The notes: generated by a model not told the origin, from the sequence alone. DNA of 64,000 bases from Macrostomum hystrix (GCA_950097015.1 CATNEN010000026.1:1282001-1346000); one strand, 5' to 3'; positions 33,216 through 44,095 are shown, numbered from the stretch's first letter. A program made the numbers and translations.

Positions 33216-33870
33216 ATATCACAGTCGCCTTACTTCCCCTTTAAAAAGAACGGCAAATACATTAATTTGCCCTTCGGCTCATTGTGTTTAGGCGTGAGTT
33301 TTACGACTCAAACCAGACAAAGCTTCGCAGCGGTGATGCTTTGAGTTCCTTCTGAAAAAAAGTGTTCCGCGTACACCCAACAGCGACCATTGTGCCCGCA
33401 TGAATTTCAGGAGTTCAGCAGTTTTTTGTTGGAAAGCCTTTTTCATAATTAGCCTTGGCTGGGTGGGATGTGCTGGGACTGGATCCCCCACCCTATGAAG
33501 GAGAAAAAGTATGTTTTAGTTCAATTCGTCTTAACTAACCATGAATACACGCTCGGTTGACTGGCAGTGTGTGTTTTTTCATTTTAATTATGCGTCTCAA
33601 TTTGGGCTGATTGACAACTGCCAAACGTTGTAGAGGCCGTTAAGTGTAATGAATCGCGCCTGAATGCATTCATAATTTGGCTAAATTTAGTTTAGGTCCC
33701 TAATTTTGTACTTGTCTGCTTGTATGCAACAATGTCTCACCGCTTATGAAACTATAACACCGGCATCAACTCCACTTGGAGCAGCACTTGTGAGCCCAAT
33801 GCCTCTTCAAGGAGTCATTGATAGCACCAATTTAGAAATGCAATACCTTCACTAAAAGAGAAGATAAGAG
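33216..33870. other. Unique spacer
   Basis: Non-repetitive sequence. A minus-strand open frame of 67 codons (33288-33491) has no start context or homology I recognise. I leave it uncalled. Confidence 0.45.
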
Positions 33871-34465
33871 AAGAGGTGATGGGAGATGGGAGAAGAGGAA
33901 CTTGGAGATGGGGGAAGAGGAACTGGGAGATAGGAGAAGAGGAACTGGGAGATGGGAGAAGAGGAACTGGGAGATGGGAGAAGAGGAACTGGGAAATGGG
34001 AGAAGAGAAACTGGGAGATGGTAGAAGAGGAACTGGGAGATGGGGGAAGAGGAACTGGGAGATGGGGGAAGAGAAACTGGGAGATGGTAGAAGAGGAACT
34101 GGGAGATGGGGGAAGAGGAACTGGGAGATGGGGGAAGAGGAACTGGAAGATGGGGGAAGAGGAACTGGGAGATGGGGGAAGAGGAACTGGGAGATGGGGG
34201 AAGAGGAACTGGGAGATGGGGGAAGAGGAACTGGGAGATGGGGGAAGAGGAACTGGGAGATGGGAGAAGAGGAACTGGGAGATGGTAGATGAGGAACTGG
34301 GAGATGGTAGATGATGAACTGGGAGATGGGAGAATAGGAACTGGGAGATGGGGGAAGAGGAACTGGGAGATGGGGGAAGAGGAACTGGGTGTTGGGGGAA
34401 GAGGAACTGGGAGATGGTAGATGATGAACTGGGAGATGGGAGAAGAGGAACTGGGATATTGAAGA
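33871..34465. repeat. Polypurine 22-bp minisatellite
   Basis: About 27 units of 22 bp, core GATGGGGGAAGAGGAACTGG. The plus strand is almost entirely purine apart from one CT and one T per unit. Confidence 0.9.
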
Positions 34466-34900
34466 GGGGAAGACTGTGTAATAGGAAAAGTGAAATGCGG
34501 TGTGAGCTGGCTGCCACTGTGTCCGCAATCGTGCCCTCCATTGTTGTCTCATCGATTCAAGCTCTGCTTTGGCATATTTCGAATAAATTTGTCCAGAATC
34601 CTCACTATGAATTGATTCAGGCACCTTATTAGAAAAGAGCTATTTCTAAGACCCAACGACCCCAGTCCTTACTAGATAGGATCTCAGCTGGAGGGCCAGC
34701 ATGAGAGCAGTCGTCTGACCTCCCTCCCCCTTGACGGAGGCGCCACTTGGGATTTGAAAAGATGGCCCCCAGTTGGTGAGGTCAAGCTACTTGTAAGAAC
34801 AGGCTTTTGAACTGAGTCATTTTCTGCCAATTGTTGAACACCGCATTGCTGCTGCTGCTGCTCGCTCACTGAGGGCTGATTAGGGCGAGAGTTGAAGCGC
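34466..34900. other. Unique spacer upstream of the candidate promoter
   Basis: Non-repetitive sequence with a short CTG run (GCTGCTGCTGCTG near 34850). No gene is visible. Confidence 0.45.
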
Positions 34901-34905
34901 TTCCC

Positions 34906-34988
34906 ATTGGGGACGCTTCGTCATTGGCTGTGGAGGGGGCACTCAGGGAGGGGCGATTGCTGCGGAGGCGGTTCTGCAGTTATTTAAA
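34906..34988 (+). promoter_or_regulatory. Candidate promoter of the FDPLIM prohormone gene
   Basis: Within 83 bp lie two inverted CCAAT boxes (ATTGG at 34906-34910 and 34923-34927), a GC box (GGGAGGGGCG, 34946-34955) and a TATA-like TATTTAAA (34981-34988). A start near 35012 would give a short non-coding exon ending at the donor TTTCG/GTGAGT (GT at 35096). This exon and the leader before 36699 contain no ATG, as expected for a 5' UTR. The link to the prohormone is inferred. Confidence 0.4.
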
Positions 34989-35011
34989 TTTTCAGCGGCG
35001 TCTGCCGGTTC

Positions 35012-35095
35012 GCGGTTACTGCACCGTCGGCTGCCCTGACTGACCTTGGACCGGCGATTGATATCTTTATTGGCAGGCAATTTCGGTGAGTGCCA
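35012..35095 (+). other. Putative non-coding 5' exon of the prohormone gene
   Basis: This stretch begins about 25-30 bp after the TATA-like box, has no ATG, and ends in a consensus donor GTGAGT. Splicing to the acceptor TCGTTTCTAG at 36610 would join it to the leader of the signal-peptide exon. Purely inferential. Confidence 0.3.
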
Positions 35096-35221
35096 GATTG
35101 CATTGTGACGGAAAAATTTACACCTCTTTTATTTTCTGTCATAGAAACCTTTACAATTGGATTGTTGTGACTTCTACAGCTTTACTGGATGAACCTAATA
35201 TAAATGAGTACCAAATGAATG

Positions 35222-35297
35222 TGGCCTCGCCGTGGAATCGAACTTTATAGGGACGTTGGCGCGAGAGGCGAACGCGTTAACCGCTCTGCCACCGACC
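35222..35297 (-). repeat. tRNA-derived SINE head
   Basis: The minus strand reads TGGCAGAGCGGTTAACGCG (box A consensus TRGCNNAGYNGG), then GCCTCTCGCGCC, then AGTTCGATTCC (box B), spaced as in a tRNA. The two ends do not pair into a seven-base acceptor stem, so this is a tRNA-derived repeat and not a working tRNA gene. SINE tail and ends are not clear. Confidence 0.55.
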
Positions 35298-35814
35298 CCC
35301 AGCCCGCTCTACTGTCTATGGTATTTTACGTTGCTGTCAGTTTGAACAATGTCCCATCACGCCACCAGCTTGCCATGCGGATTCAGTGACTTTCAAAACG
35401 CATGCAGCCAGTTTCCTGTGAATACCTTTCATTTCCGTCCATTAGGCAGTGCCACTGGCAGCTGTGGCCCACCTTGCGATTAACTTTGTCTAGATTGGCA
35501 CCAATTTGAAATGGCGTTTTTTTAGAGTCCGCCTGCCAATCATTCTTTGATTGGCATCGTCAGTTTGAGAAAGCGCCTTTTCCGACTCTAATGAGTCCTG
35601 AATGTCATGCGTCACTTGCGTGCTAGACTTGAGCATGGCAACAGAAAATGGCTTAATTAAGCTAAGCTGATAGATCGCGGAGGGAGATTGGATTGGCCCC
35701 ATCATTTGTTATAATTTCAGTATCTACTAAATACTCAAACTACCCGTTATTAACTGTTGCGGTTAATACGCATGCCTAGCAACGCGTTTTTTCTTCTAGA
35801 CCTGAATTTGTGAT

Positions 35815-36182
35815 CCTCAGAGTGACAGGCAGTACACAGGAGAGTGACAGGCAGTACACAGGAGAGTGACAGGCAGTGCAATGGAGAGTGACAGGCAGTG
35901 CACAGGAGAGTGACAGGCAGAGTACTGGAGAGTGACAGGCAGTGCACAGGAGAGTGACAGGCAGGGCACTGGAGAGTGACAGGCATTGCACTGGAGAGTG
36001 ACAGTCTGTGCAATAGAGAGTGACAGGCAGTGTACTGGAGAGTGACAGGCAGTGCACAGGAGAGTGACAGGCAGTGTACTGGAGAGTGACAGGCAGTGCA
36101 CAGGAGAGTGACAGGCAGTGTACTGGAGAGTGACAGGCAGTGCACAGGAGAGTGACAGGCAGTGCAATGGAGAGTGACAGCA
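35815..36182. repeat. 22-bp minisatellite
   Basis: About 17 units of 22 bp, core AGAGTGACAGGCAGTGCACA. Variants GTACAC, GTACTG, GCAATG and GCACTG alternate at the 3' end of the unit. Confidence 0.9.
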
Positions 36183-36610
36183 GCTGAAGCGAGCAGTTGG
36201 GATGGACAAGAAAAAATATTTTTTCTAAGAGACAAACAATGGGTCCGCAATTAGCGAGGCCTAACAAAACTCCCTGGAACTAAGCTGGCCAACCGAGTGG
36301 AACGCGGCGTGGCCCTCCGTCCGTCTGAAAAATCACTTATTTATGAGCTACGGCTGTGCGGCGCAGCTCATGTTTGAGCAGCATTGAGTTGCAGTTGACT
36401 CTGAGACAATCGCTAAGGAGGCTTCACTCTGTTGGGCAGTCGAAACAACGGGAAGACACTGAAGAATTGGCCTAGAACAATGGTAGACCATTGTGAACAG
36501 CTTGTCTGGTAGCGATAATTAGCTTAATGACTGTTTTTAATTGCTTCTCAATCTTATGAAATCCAAGTCTATAAATAACTCGCCATTGACTTTCACATTT
36601 TCGTTTCTAG

Positions 36611-36698
36611 AGACATCAGCCGTTTTGCGTTCTGATCTTTATTAACGTCAACGCGTGGAAAAAAATCGATCAGCCTAAGAATCGCAGGAAACTGGAGA
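36611..36698 (+). other. Leader of the signal-peptide exon
   Basis: A strong pyrimidine-rich acceptor (ATTTTCGTTTCTAG, ending 36610) precedes 88 bp without any ATG, then the initiator ATG in the context GGAGAATGA. The AG could receive a 5' UTR exon or a trans-spliced leader; the sequence alone does not decide. Confidence 0.4.
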
Positions 36699-36773
36699 AT
36701 GAGACTCTGCGCCAAACTGCTACTGTGCTGGGCTGCCTGCCTGCTCTGCTGGGCTGCTCCTGTCAGCCTGCGG
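36699..36773 (+). CDS. Prohormone exon 1: signal peptide
   Basis: 25 codons. MRLCAKLLLCWAACLLCW is followed by AAPVSLR. A basic n-region (R2, K6) precedes a Leu/Ala/Trp/Cys hydrophobic core, and small residues near AAPVS give a plausible signal peptidase site. It ends CGG/GTGAGT in phase 0. The intron body becomes purine-rich repeat within about 15 bases of the donor. Confidence 0.7.
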
Positions 36774-39700
36774 GTGAGTGCGGAGGGCGCGAGTGGGGAG
36801 GAGAGGAGAAGGGAAAGGGAAAAGGGGAGAAGGATATGAGAAAAGGGAAAAGGGGGGAAGGATAGGAGAAAAGGGAAAGGGGAGAAGGATAAGAGAAAAG
36901 GGGAAAGGGGAGAAGTGTAGGAGAAAAGGGAAAAGGGAGAAGCATATGAGAAAAGGGGAAAGGGGAGAAGGATAGGAGAAAAGGGAAAGGGGAGAAGGAT
37001 AAGAGAAAAGGGGAAAGGGGAGAAGGATAGGAGAAAAGGGAAAGGGGAGAAGGATAAGAGAAAAGGGGAAAGGGGAGAAGTGTAGGAGAAAAGGGAAAGG
37101 GGAGAAGGATAGGAGAAAAGGGACAGGGGAGAAGGATAAGAGAAAAGGGGAAAGGGGAGAAGTGTAGGAGAAAAGGGAAAAGGGAGAAGCATATGAGAAA
37201 AGGGGAAAGGGGAGAAGGATAGGAGAAAAGGGAAAGGGGAGAAGGATAAGAGAAAAGGGGAAAGGGGAGAAGGATAGGAGAAAAGGGAAAGGGGAGAAGG
37301 ATAAGAGAAAAGGGGAAAGGGGAGAAGTGTAGGAGAAAAGGGAAAGGGGAGAAGGATAGGAGAAAAGGGAAAGGGGAGAAGGATAAGAGAAAAGGGGAAA
37401 GGGGAGAAGGATAGGAGAAAAGGGAAAGGGGAGAAGGATAGGAGAAAAGGGAAAGGGGAGAAGGATAGAGAAAAGGGAAAGGGGAGAAGGATAGGAGAAA
37501 AGGGGAAAGGGGAGAAGGATAGGAGAAAAGGGGAAAGGGGAGAAGGATATGAGAAAAGGGAAAGGGGAGAAGGATAGGAGACAGGGGAAAGGGAAGAAGG
37601 ATAGGAGAAAATGGAAAGGGGAGAAGGATAGGAGAAAAGGGAAAGGGGAGAAGGATAGGAGAAAAGGGAAAGGGGAGAAAGATAGGAGAAAAGGGAAAGG
37701 GGAGAAAGATAGGAGAAAAGGGAAAGGGGAGAAGGATAGGAGAAAATGGAAAGGGGAGAAGGATAGGAGAAAAGGGAAAGGGGAGAAGGATAGGAGAAAA
37801 GGGAAAGGGGAGAAGGATAGGAGAAAAGGGAAAGGGGAGAAGGATAGGAGAAAAGGGAAAGGGGAGAAAGATAGGAGAAAAGGGAAAGGGGAGAAAGATA
37901 GGAGAAAAGGGAAAGGGGAGAAAGATAGGAGAAAAGGGAAAGGGGAGAAGGATAGGAGAAAATGGAAAGGGGAGAAGGATAGGAGAAAAGGGAAAGGGGA
38001 GAAGGATAGGAGAAAAGGGTAGAAGAAAGGCGAAGAGGGGGATAAAAGGGGAAGAGGACAGAAGGAAAGGAGAAGGGGGACGAGAGTGAAGTGGAAGGGA
38101 ACGGTAAGTAGGAGAGGAATATAAACAAGAAAAATAGTCAAGAGTCAAGAGCCAAGGGCAGGGAGAATCAAACACTCGCGAGCGGTGACGCCAGGGTGCC
38201 GAGTGTGAGCGAGCAAGCGCCAAAGGTTTCTAACAGAGGAGTAAATAGATCCAGTGTCAGCCAGGCCTGTCTGTAATTTCTTATATCAATAAATCTCTAT
38301 AGTAAGAAGGACGCTAATTAATTGGCCTCTATCTAGGCCAGGATTCGCCTGTGTGTGATTAACCTTTTATTGAGAAATCCCCACTAGAACCAAGGTATCC
38401 CATTTCGCCAAGGTGGACATCATAACTCGTGTGTCTAATAAGAGGTTGGCCTATCAATGATACTTTTTCTATGAAACCTGAGGGATTATGATCCCAGAGA
38501 GCCGTAGGACTTCAAAGAAAGATAACAGAAAACTGTTCGACTTAAAATCCCAAAGAAGGATTATAGAGGCTAGGACGATTTGGATCCCAAAGAAGAATTA
38601 CGGAGGCTAGGAGGATTAGGATCCCAAAGAAGGATTATGAAAACTTGGAGGATTAGGATCCCAAAGAAGGATTATAGAAACTAGGAGGATTAGGATCCCA
38701 AAGAAGGATTATGGAAACTATTGGGATTAGGATCCCAAAGAAGGATTATAGAAACTATTGGGATTAGGATCCCAAAGAAGGATTATGAAAACTTGGATAA
38801 TTAGGATCCCAAAGAAGGATTATGCAAACTAGGAGGATTAGAATCCCAAAGAAGGATTATGAAAACTAGGAGGATTAGGATCCCAAAGAAGAATTACGGA
38901 ATCTAGGAGGATTAGGATCCCAAAGAAGGATTATGAAAACTAGGAGGATTAGGATCCCAAAGAAGGATTACGGAGGCTAGGAGGATTAGGATCCCAAAGA
39001 AGGATTATGGAATCTAGGAGGATTAGGATCCCAAAGAAGGATTACGGAGGCTAGGAGGATTAGGATCCCAAAGAAGGATTATGGAATCTAGGAGGATTAG
39101 GATCCCAAAGAAGGATTATGAAAACTTGGAGGATTAGGATCCCAAAGAAGGATTATGGAAAATTGGAGAATTAGGATCCCAAAGAAGGATTATGGAAACT
39201 TGGAGGATTAGGATCCCAAAGAAGGATTATGGAAACTAGGAGGATTAGGATCCCAAAGAAGGATTATAGAAACTAGGAGGATTAGGATCCCAAAGAAGGA
39301 TTATAGAAACTAGGAGGATTAGGATCCCAAAGAAGGATTATGAAAACTTGGAGGATTAGGATCCCAAAGAAGGATTATGAAAACTTGGAGGATTTGGATC
39401 CCAAAGAAGAATTATGAAAACTTGGAGGATTAGGATCCCAAAGAAGGATTATGCAAACTAGGAGGATTAGAATCCCAAAGAAGGATTATGAAAACTTGGA
39501 GGATTAGGATCCCAAAGAAGGATTATAGAAACTAGGAGGATTAGGATCCCAAATAAGGATTATGGAAACTAGGAGGATTAGGATCCCAAATAAGGATTAT
39601 GAAAACTTGGAGGATTAGGATCCCACAGAAGAATTCTAGAAAACTAGGAGGATTAGGATCCCAAATAAGGATTATGGAAACTAGGAGGATTAGGATCCCA

Positions 39701-42144
39701 AAGAAGGATTATGGAAACTTGGAGGATTAGGATCCCAAATAAGGATTATGGAAACTAGGAGGATTAGGATCCCAAAGAAGGATTATGGAAACTAGGAGGA
39801 TTAGGATCCCAAAGAAGGATTATGGAAACTAGGAGGATTAGAATCCCAAATAAGGATTATGAAAACTTGGAGGATTAGGATCCCACAGAAGAATTCTAGA
39901 AACTAGGAGGATTAGGATCCCAAATAAGGATTATGGAAACTAGGAGGATTAGGATCCCAAAGAAGGATTATGCAAACTAGGAGGATTAGAATCCCAAATA
40001 AGGATTATGAAAACTTGGAGGATTAGGATCCCACAGAAGAATTCTAGAAACTAGGAGGATTAGGATCCCAAATAAGGATTATGGAAACTAGGAGGATTAG
40101 GATCCCAAATAAGGATTATGGAAACTTGGAGGATTAGGATCCCAAATAAGGATTATGGAAACTAGGAGGATTAGGATCCCAAAGAAGGATTATGGAAACT
40201 AGGAGGATTAGGATCCCAAAGAAGGATTATGGAAACTTGGAGGATTAGGATCCCAAATAAGGATTATGGAAACTAGGAGGATTAGGATCCCAAAGAAGGA
40301 TTATGGAAACTAGGAGGATTAGGATCCCACAGAAGAATTCTAGAAACTAGGAGGATTAGGATCCCAAAGAAGGATTATGAAAACTTGGAGGATTAGGATC
40401 CCAAAGAAGGATTATGGAAACTTGGAGGATTAGGATCCCACAGAAGAATTCTAGAAACTAGGAGGATTAGGATCCCAAAGAAGGATTATGGAAACTCGGA
40501 GGATTAGAATCCCAAAGAAGGATTATGGAAACTCGGAGGATTAGGATCCCACAGAAGGATTATGGAAACTAGGAGGATTAGGATCCCACAGAAGGATTAT
40601 AGAAACTAGGAGGATTAGGATCCCAAAGAAGGATTATGGAAACTATTGGGATTAGGATCCTAAAGAAGGATTATGCAAACTAGGAGGATTAGAATCCCAA
40701 AGAAGGATTATGAAAACTATTGGGATTAGGATCCTAAAGAAGGATTATGCAAACTAGGAGGATTAGAATCCCAAAGAAGGATTATGAAAACTATTGGGAT
40801 TAGGATCCCAAAGAAGGATTATGAAAACTATTGGGATTAGGATCCCAAAGAAGGTTTATGAAAACTTGGATGATTAGAATCCCAAAGAAGGATTATGGAA
40901 AACTGAAGGGATTAGGATCGCAGATTTCTGAAATACATGTTTTCAGAAGTCTCGAAGTTTAGTCCTATTATAGAATGTTTAAAATTTCACCAGCCGTATA
41001 TATATTTTCTTGCACCCCACAAACTCTAGCAGTTCTAGAAAATCAATAATCCTAAATCCCAATATTGGAAAATCATTAGACCGTGCAGATCTGACCCGCA
41101 ATTATTTGTATCACACATTGGCAAAGCCCAGTTTGCATTCCCTTCTCAGCCCCCGCCTCAGTTCTCACGAGTTGTCAGTCCCAGTTGTGGCCTCTGGCCA
41201 ACCGAAGGTCGAAATTCAAGAGTCGAAGCATCCATGCCCAAACCTACTTCCCATCTTTCATGATCCCAATGCACTTTCACTTATCTTGTTCGCCGAGCTG
41301 ATAGTAGGAGTATCATCAAATTAAGACATAGTACCGGGTCTGCCGGTATACTAAACTAAATTCTAAATTCATTTATTTAGGAGAGAAACTCAATTCTCCA
41401 CGAGCTCTAAACTTTGAGATTCATTATCCGACTCCCACATTTTCCCTTTGGCAGAAACTCGAAGAAGCTAACTCGGAAAATCGGATCGATCGCCGTTTCG
41501 ACCCGCTGATCATGAAGCGATTCGACCCGCTGATCATGAAGCGATTCGACCCTCTGATCATGAAGCGATTCGACCCTCTGATCATGAAGCGATTTGACCC
41601 TCTGATCATGAAGCGATTTGACCCTCTGATCATGAAGCGATTCGACCCTCTGATCATGAAGCGATTCGACCCTCTGATCATGAAGCGATTTGACCCTCTG
41701 ATCATGAAGCGATTTGACCCTCTGATCATGAAGCGATTCGACCCGCTGATCATGAAGCGATTCGACCCTCTGATCATGAAGCGATTCGACCCTCTGATCA
41801 TGAAGCGATTTGACCCTCTGATCATGAAGCGATTTGACCCTCTGATCATGAAGCGATTTGACCCTCTGATCATGAAGCGATTCGACCCTCTGATCATGAA
41901 GCGATTTGACCCTCTGATCATGAAGCGATTTGACCCTCTGATCATGAAGCGATTTGACCCTCTGATCATGAAGCGATTCGACCCTCTGATCATGAAGCGA
42001 TTCGACCCTCTGATCATGAAGCGATTTGACCCTCTGATCATGAAGCGATTCGACCCTCTGATCATGAAGCGATTCGACCCGCTGATCATGAAGCGATTCG
42101 ACCCTCTGATCATGAAGCGATTCGACAGCTCAAAGGATGACTAA
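36699..42144 (+). CDS. Putative neuropeptide prohormone with 26 FDPLIM copies (2 coding exons)
   Basis: Exon 36699-36773 encodes a signal peptide; exon 41455-42144 encodes the propeptide. Both borders are phase 0 (donor CGG/GTGAGT, acceptor CCCTTTGGCAG), so they join directly into about 254 residues. The propeptide starts KLEEANSENRID, then RRFDPLIM, then 25 KR-spaced FDPLIM copies, and ends in a decayed copy, KRFDSSKDD. Dibasic KR or RR precedes each hexapeptide, the layout of neuropeptide precursors cut by prohormone convertases in secretory granules. There is no Gly before KR, so C-terminal amidation is not predicted and the free FDPLIM acid is the simplest product. I do not recognise this peptide family. 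An intron of 4.7 kb, mostly minisatellite, separates the exons. Upstream a CCAAT/GC/TATA promoter is plausible, and AATAAA follows at 42328. Confidence 0.72.
36785..38030. repeat. Polypurine 27-bp minisatellite
   Basis: About 46 units of 27 bp, core GGGGAGAAGGATAGGAGAAA, with ATATGA, GTGTAGG and AGATAGG variants. The left half alternates units of different length; the right half (37600-38030) is very regular. Both strands carry long stop-free frames that I do not consider genes. Confidence 0.92.
38490..40915. repeat. 2.4-kb 37-bp minisatellite rich in GGATTA
   Basis: About 65 units of 37 bp, core GGATTAGGATCCCAAAGAAG. Variation is mostly at AACTAGG or AACTTGG, AAAGAAG or AAATAAG, and a TCCCACAGAAGAATTCTAG form. 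The order of variants suggests duplicated multi-unit blocks. Confidence 0.92.
41455..42144 (+). CDS. Prohormone exon 2: tandem FDPLIM-KR propeptide
   Basis: 690 bp, 229 residues and TAA. The 24 bp coding unit ATGAAGCGATTCGACCCTCT plus GATC repeats about 25 times. Only two sites vary between units, TTC/TTT (Phe) and CCT/CCG (Pro); both are third positions in this frame, so all copies encode the same peptide. The reading frame enters through a good acceptor and continues past the array into non-repeat sequence (DSSKDD) before the stop. The complementary strand is also open, but there the CCT/CCG change alters Arg to Ser. Confidence 0.75.
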   Translation, partial: KLEEANSENRIDRRFDPLIMKRFDPLIMKRFDPLIMKRFDPLIMKRFDPLIMKRFDPLIMKRFDPLIMKRFDPLIMKRFDPLIMKRFDPLIMKRFDPLIMKRFDPLIMKRFDPLIMKRFDPLIMKRFDPLIMKRFDPLIMKRFDPLIMKRFDPLIMKRFDPLIMKRFDPLIMKRFDPLIMKRFDPLIMKRFDPLIMKRFDPLIMKRFDPLIMKRFDPLIMKRFDSSKDD

Positions 42145-42327
42145 AACACAATTTCCGAAATCCGAAATCACCGCAATATCGTTTAAGAATGTCTTGATCT
42201 TCAGTTAATCTATCAGTCGGTGATGCAATTTAACCTTTAATATACTTTTAATGAGATTTTATTTCCATTTTTGTGAAAGAAAACTTGTTGTTCCCGACAT
42301 TATTACCAACCTTGATAACTGGAAGCA

Positions 42328-42333
42328 AATAAA
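42328..42333 (+). terminator. Polyadenylation signal AATAAA after the prohormone
   Basis: AATAAA lies 184 bp after the TAA on the same strand, giving a 3' UTR of roughly 200 bp if used. Confidence 0.5.
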
Positions 42334-42479
42334 CGGCTTGAAAAGCTGGCAGAAAATGTTCTCAGAACTAACCTAGCTGGTTGCAACAAAACCCAAGGAA
42401 ATTAAACGTCATAATTTCGGATATTTAAAACCACTGAATCCTATTTTGGGGTAGTTGATGCTACAGAATCTAATTTAGG

Positions 42480-43462
42480 GATATTTTGATTTTCAGAATC
42501 CCATTTTAGGATAATCGAAACTACATAATCCTATCTTAGGACAATTGACAATACAGAATCCCATTTCGGCATAACTGATACTACAGAATCCCATTTCGGC
42601 ATAATTTATACTACAGAATCCCATTTCGGCATAATTTATACTACAGAATCCCATTTCGGCATAATTTATACTACAGAATCCCATTTCGGCATAATTGATA
42701 CTACAGAATCCCATTTCGGCATAATTGATACTACAGAATCCCATTTCGGCATGATTGATACTACAGAATCCCATTTCGGCATAATTGATACTACAGAATC
42801 CCATTTTGGGATAATTGATACTACAGAATCCCATTTCGGCATGATTGATACTACAGAATCCCATTTCGGCATAATTTATACTACAGAATCCCATTTCGGC
42901 ATGATTGATACTACAGAATCCCATTTCGGCATAATTGATACTACAGAATCCCATTTCGGCATAATTTATACTACAGAATCCCATTTCGGCATAATTGATA
43001 CTACAGAATCCCATTTCGGCATGATTGATACTACAGAATCCCATTTCGGCAAATTTGATACTGCAGAATCCCATTTCGGCATAATTGATACTACAGAATC
43101 CCATTTTGGGATGATTGATACTGCAGAATCCCATTTCGGCATAATTGATACTGCAGAATCCCATTTTGGCATAATTGATACTGCAGAATCCCATTTTGGG
43201 ATGATTGATACTGCAGAATCCCATTTCGGCATAATTGATACTGCAGAATCCCATTTTGGGATGATTGATACTGCAGAATCCCATTTTGTGATAATTGATA
43301 CTGCAGAATCCCATTTCGGCATAATTGATACTGCAGAATCCCATTTCGGGATAATTGATACTACAGAATCCCATTGCGGCATATTTGATACTGCAGAATC
43401 CCATTTTGGGATAATTGATACTGCAGAATCCCATTTCGGGATAATTGATAGTACTGATTCCA
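42480..43462. repeat. 30-bp minisatellite, family 1
   Basis: About 33 units of 30 bp, core ACAGAATCCCATTTCGGCAT followed by AATTGATACT. ACTACAG dominates on the left and ACTGCAG on the right, marking two subfamilies. The first few units (42430-42540) are more diverged. Confidence 0.92.
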
Positions 43463-44029
43463 ATTTCGGATATTTTAAACTTTATGAGGTGTTTTTTGCT
43501 TTAGATGACGTCTTCTAGATAAGTCATCAATCAATTATCCAATCAGTTAGTCTGAATGGGGAAACAAAACTAAAGGTTTGAAGATTTCCCTAAGGAGGTA
43601 CCCGATTTTTTTCTGTTGCTAGGTTGTCTCGAACCGAATAGCGGTAAAATAATGAATTATTAAAATACCGCAGGTTTCAATAACTGGTCTTGGAAACAAG
43701 CATGGAAAAAGCAAAAAATCACAAAAGCAGAAAAGAGTTTGCCTTTTCCAGCTGTCACTAATTGTACATATTCATTTTATTGATAGGAAATTCTACACTC
43801 TATAATGCGGTGAAGCAAAACTGGGCAAAGCATTCTTAGAAAGCCAAATTCTAAGAAACAGCTACATAAGAAATATGCCTTTTTGCCTATCGGTTTTTTT
43901 CTAACTTGTAAGTTGTGAAAAAACATACAACAAAGAACTCAAACTAAAAATGATATAAGAAAGTGAATATTTCATAATGCAGCAGTTTAGTATCGGAATA
44001 AAATAGGCAAACAAATGATAGTAAAACTG
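43463..44029. other. Unique spacer between the two 30-bp arrays
   Basis: AT-rich non-repetitive sequence. No gene or transposon end is evident. Confidence 0.5.
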
Positions 44030-44095
44030 GTAACTACCTGGTAACTACCTGGTAACTACCTGGTAACTACCTGGTAACTACCTGGTAACTACCAT
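44030..44095. repeat. 11-bp short tandem repeat
   Basis: Six copies of GGTAACTACCT, nearly perfect, so recent or under strong homogenisation. GGTAACTACC is close to palindromic. Confidence 0.9.

Larger units (their letters stand above)
35096..36610 (+). other. Putative 5' UTR intron with tRNA-like repeat and array
   Basis: Between the candidate donor and acceptor lie a minus-strand tRNA-like repeat (35222-35297), a 22 bp array (35815-36180) and otherwise unique sequence. Confidence 0.35.
36774..41454 (+). other. Prohormone intron, two large arrays
   Basis: 4681 bp containing a polypurine array (36785-38030) and a GGATTA-rich array (38490-40915). Unique sequence lies between them (38030-38490) and before the acceptor (40915-41454). 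I see no exon in those unique parts. The intron ends in ACATTTTCCCTTTGGCAG. Confidence 0.65.

Noticed and set aside
33288..33491. Small minus-strand gene of 67 codons
   Set aside because: No homology that I recognise, no convincing start or splice context, and a length expected by chance.
35222..35297. Functional tRNA gene on the minus strand
   Set aside because: Boxes A and B are recognisable, but the ends do not form a seven-pair acceptor stem, so it is a tRNA-derived repeat.
36593..38223. Three overlapping minus-strand frames of about 470-510 codons
   Set aside because: Complement of the polypurine array in the prohormone intron. The 27 bp unit has no stops on that strand, and no conserved residues are visible.
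41010..41324. Extra prohormone exon from a 104-codon plus-strand frame
   Set aside because: It is out of any needed junction, has no flanking splice sites that keep phase, and the two-exon model already closes without it.
41424..42113. Minus-strand frame with repeated MIRGSNRF
   Set aside because: Complement of the FDPLIM exon. Variation is residue-changing in this frame (Arg to Ser), and it lacks a signal peptide or cleavage pattern; the plus-strand reading explains the data better.
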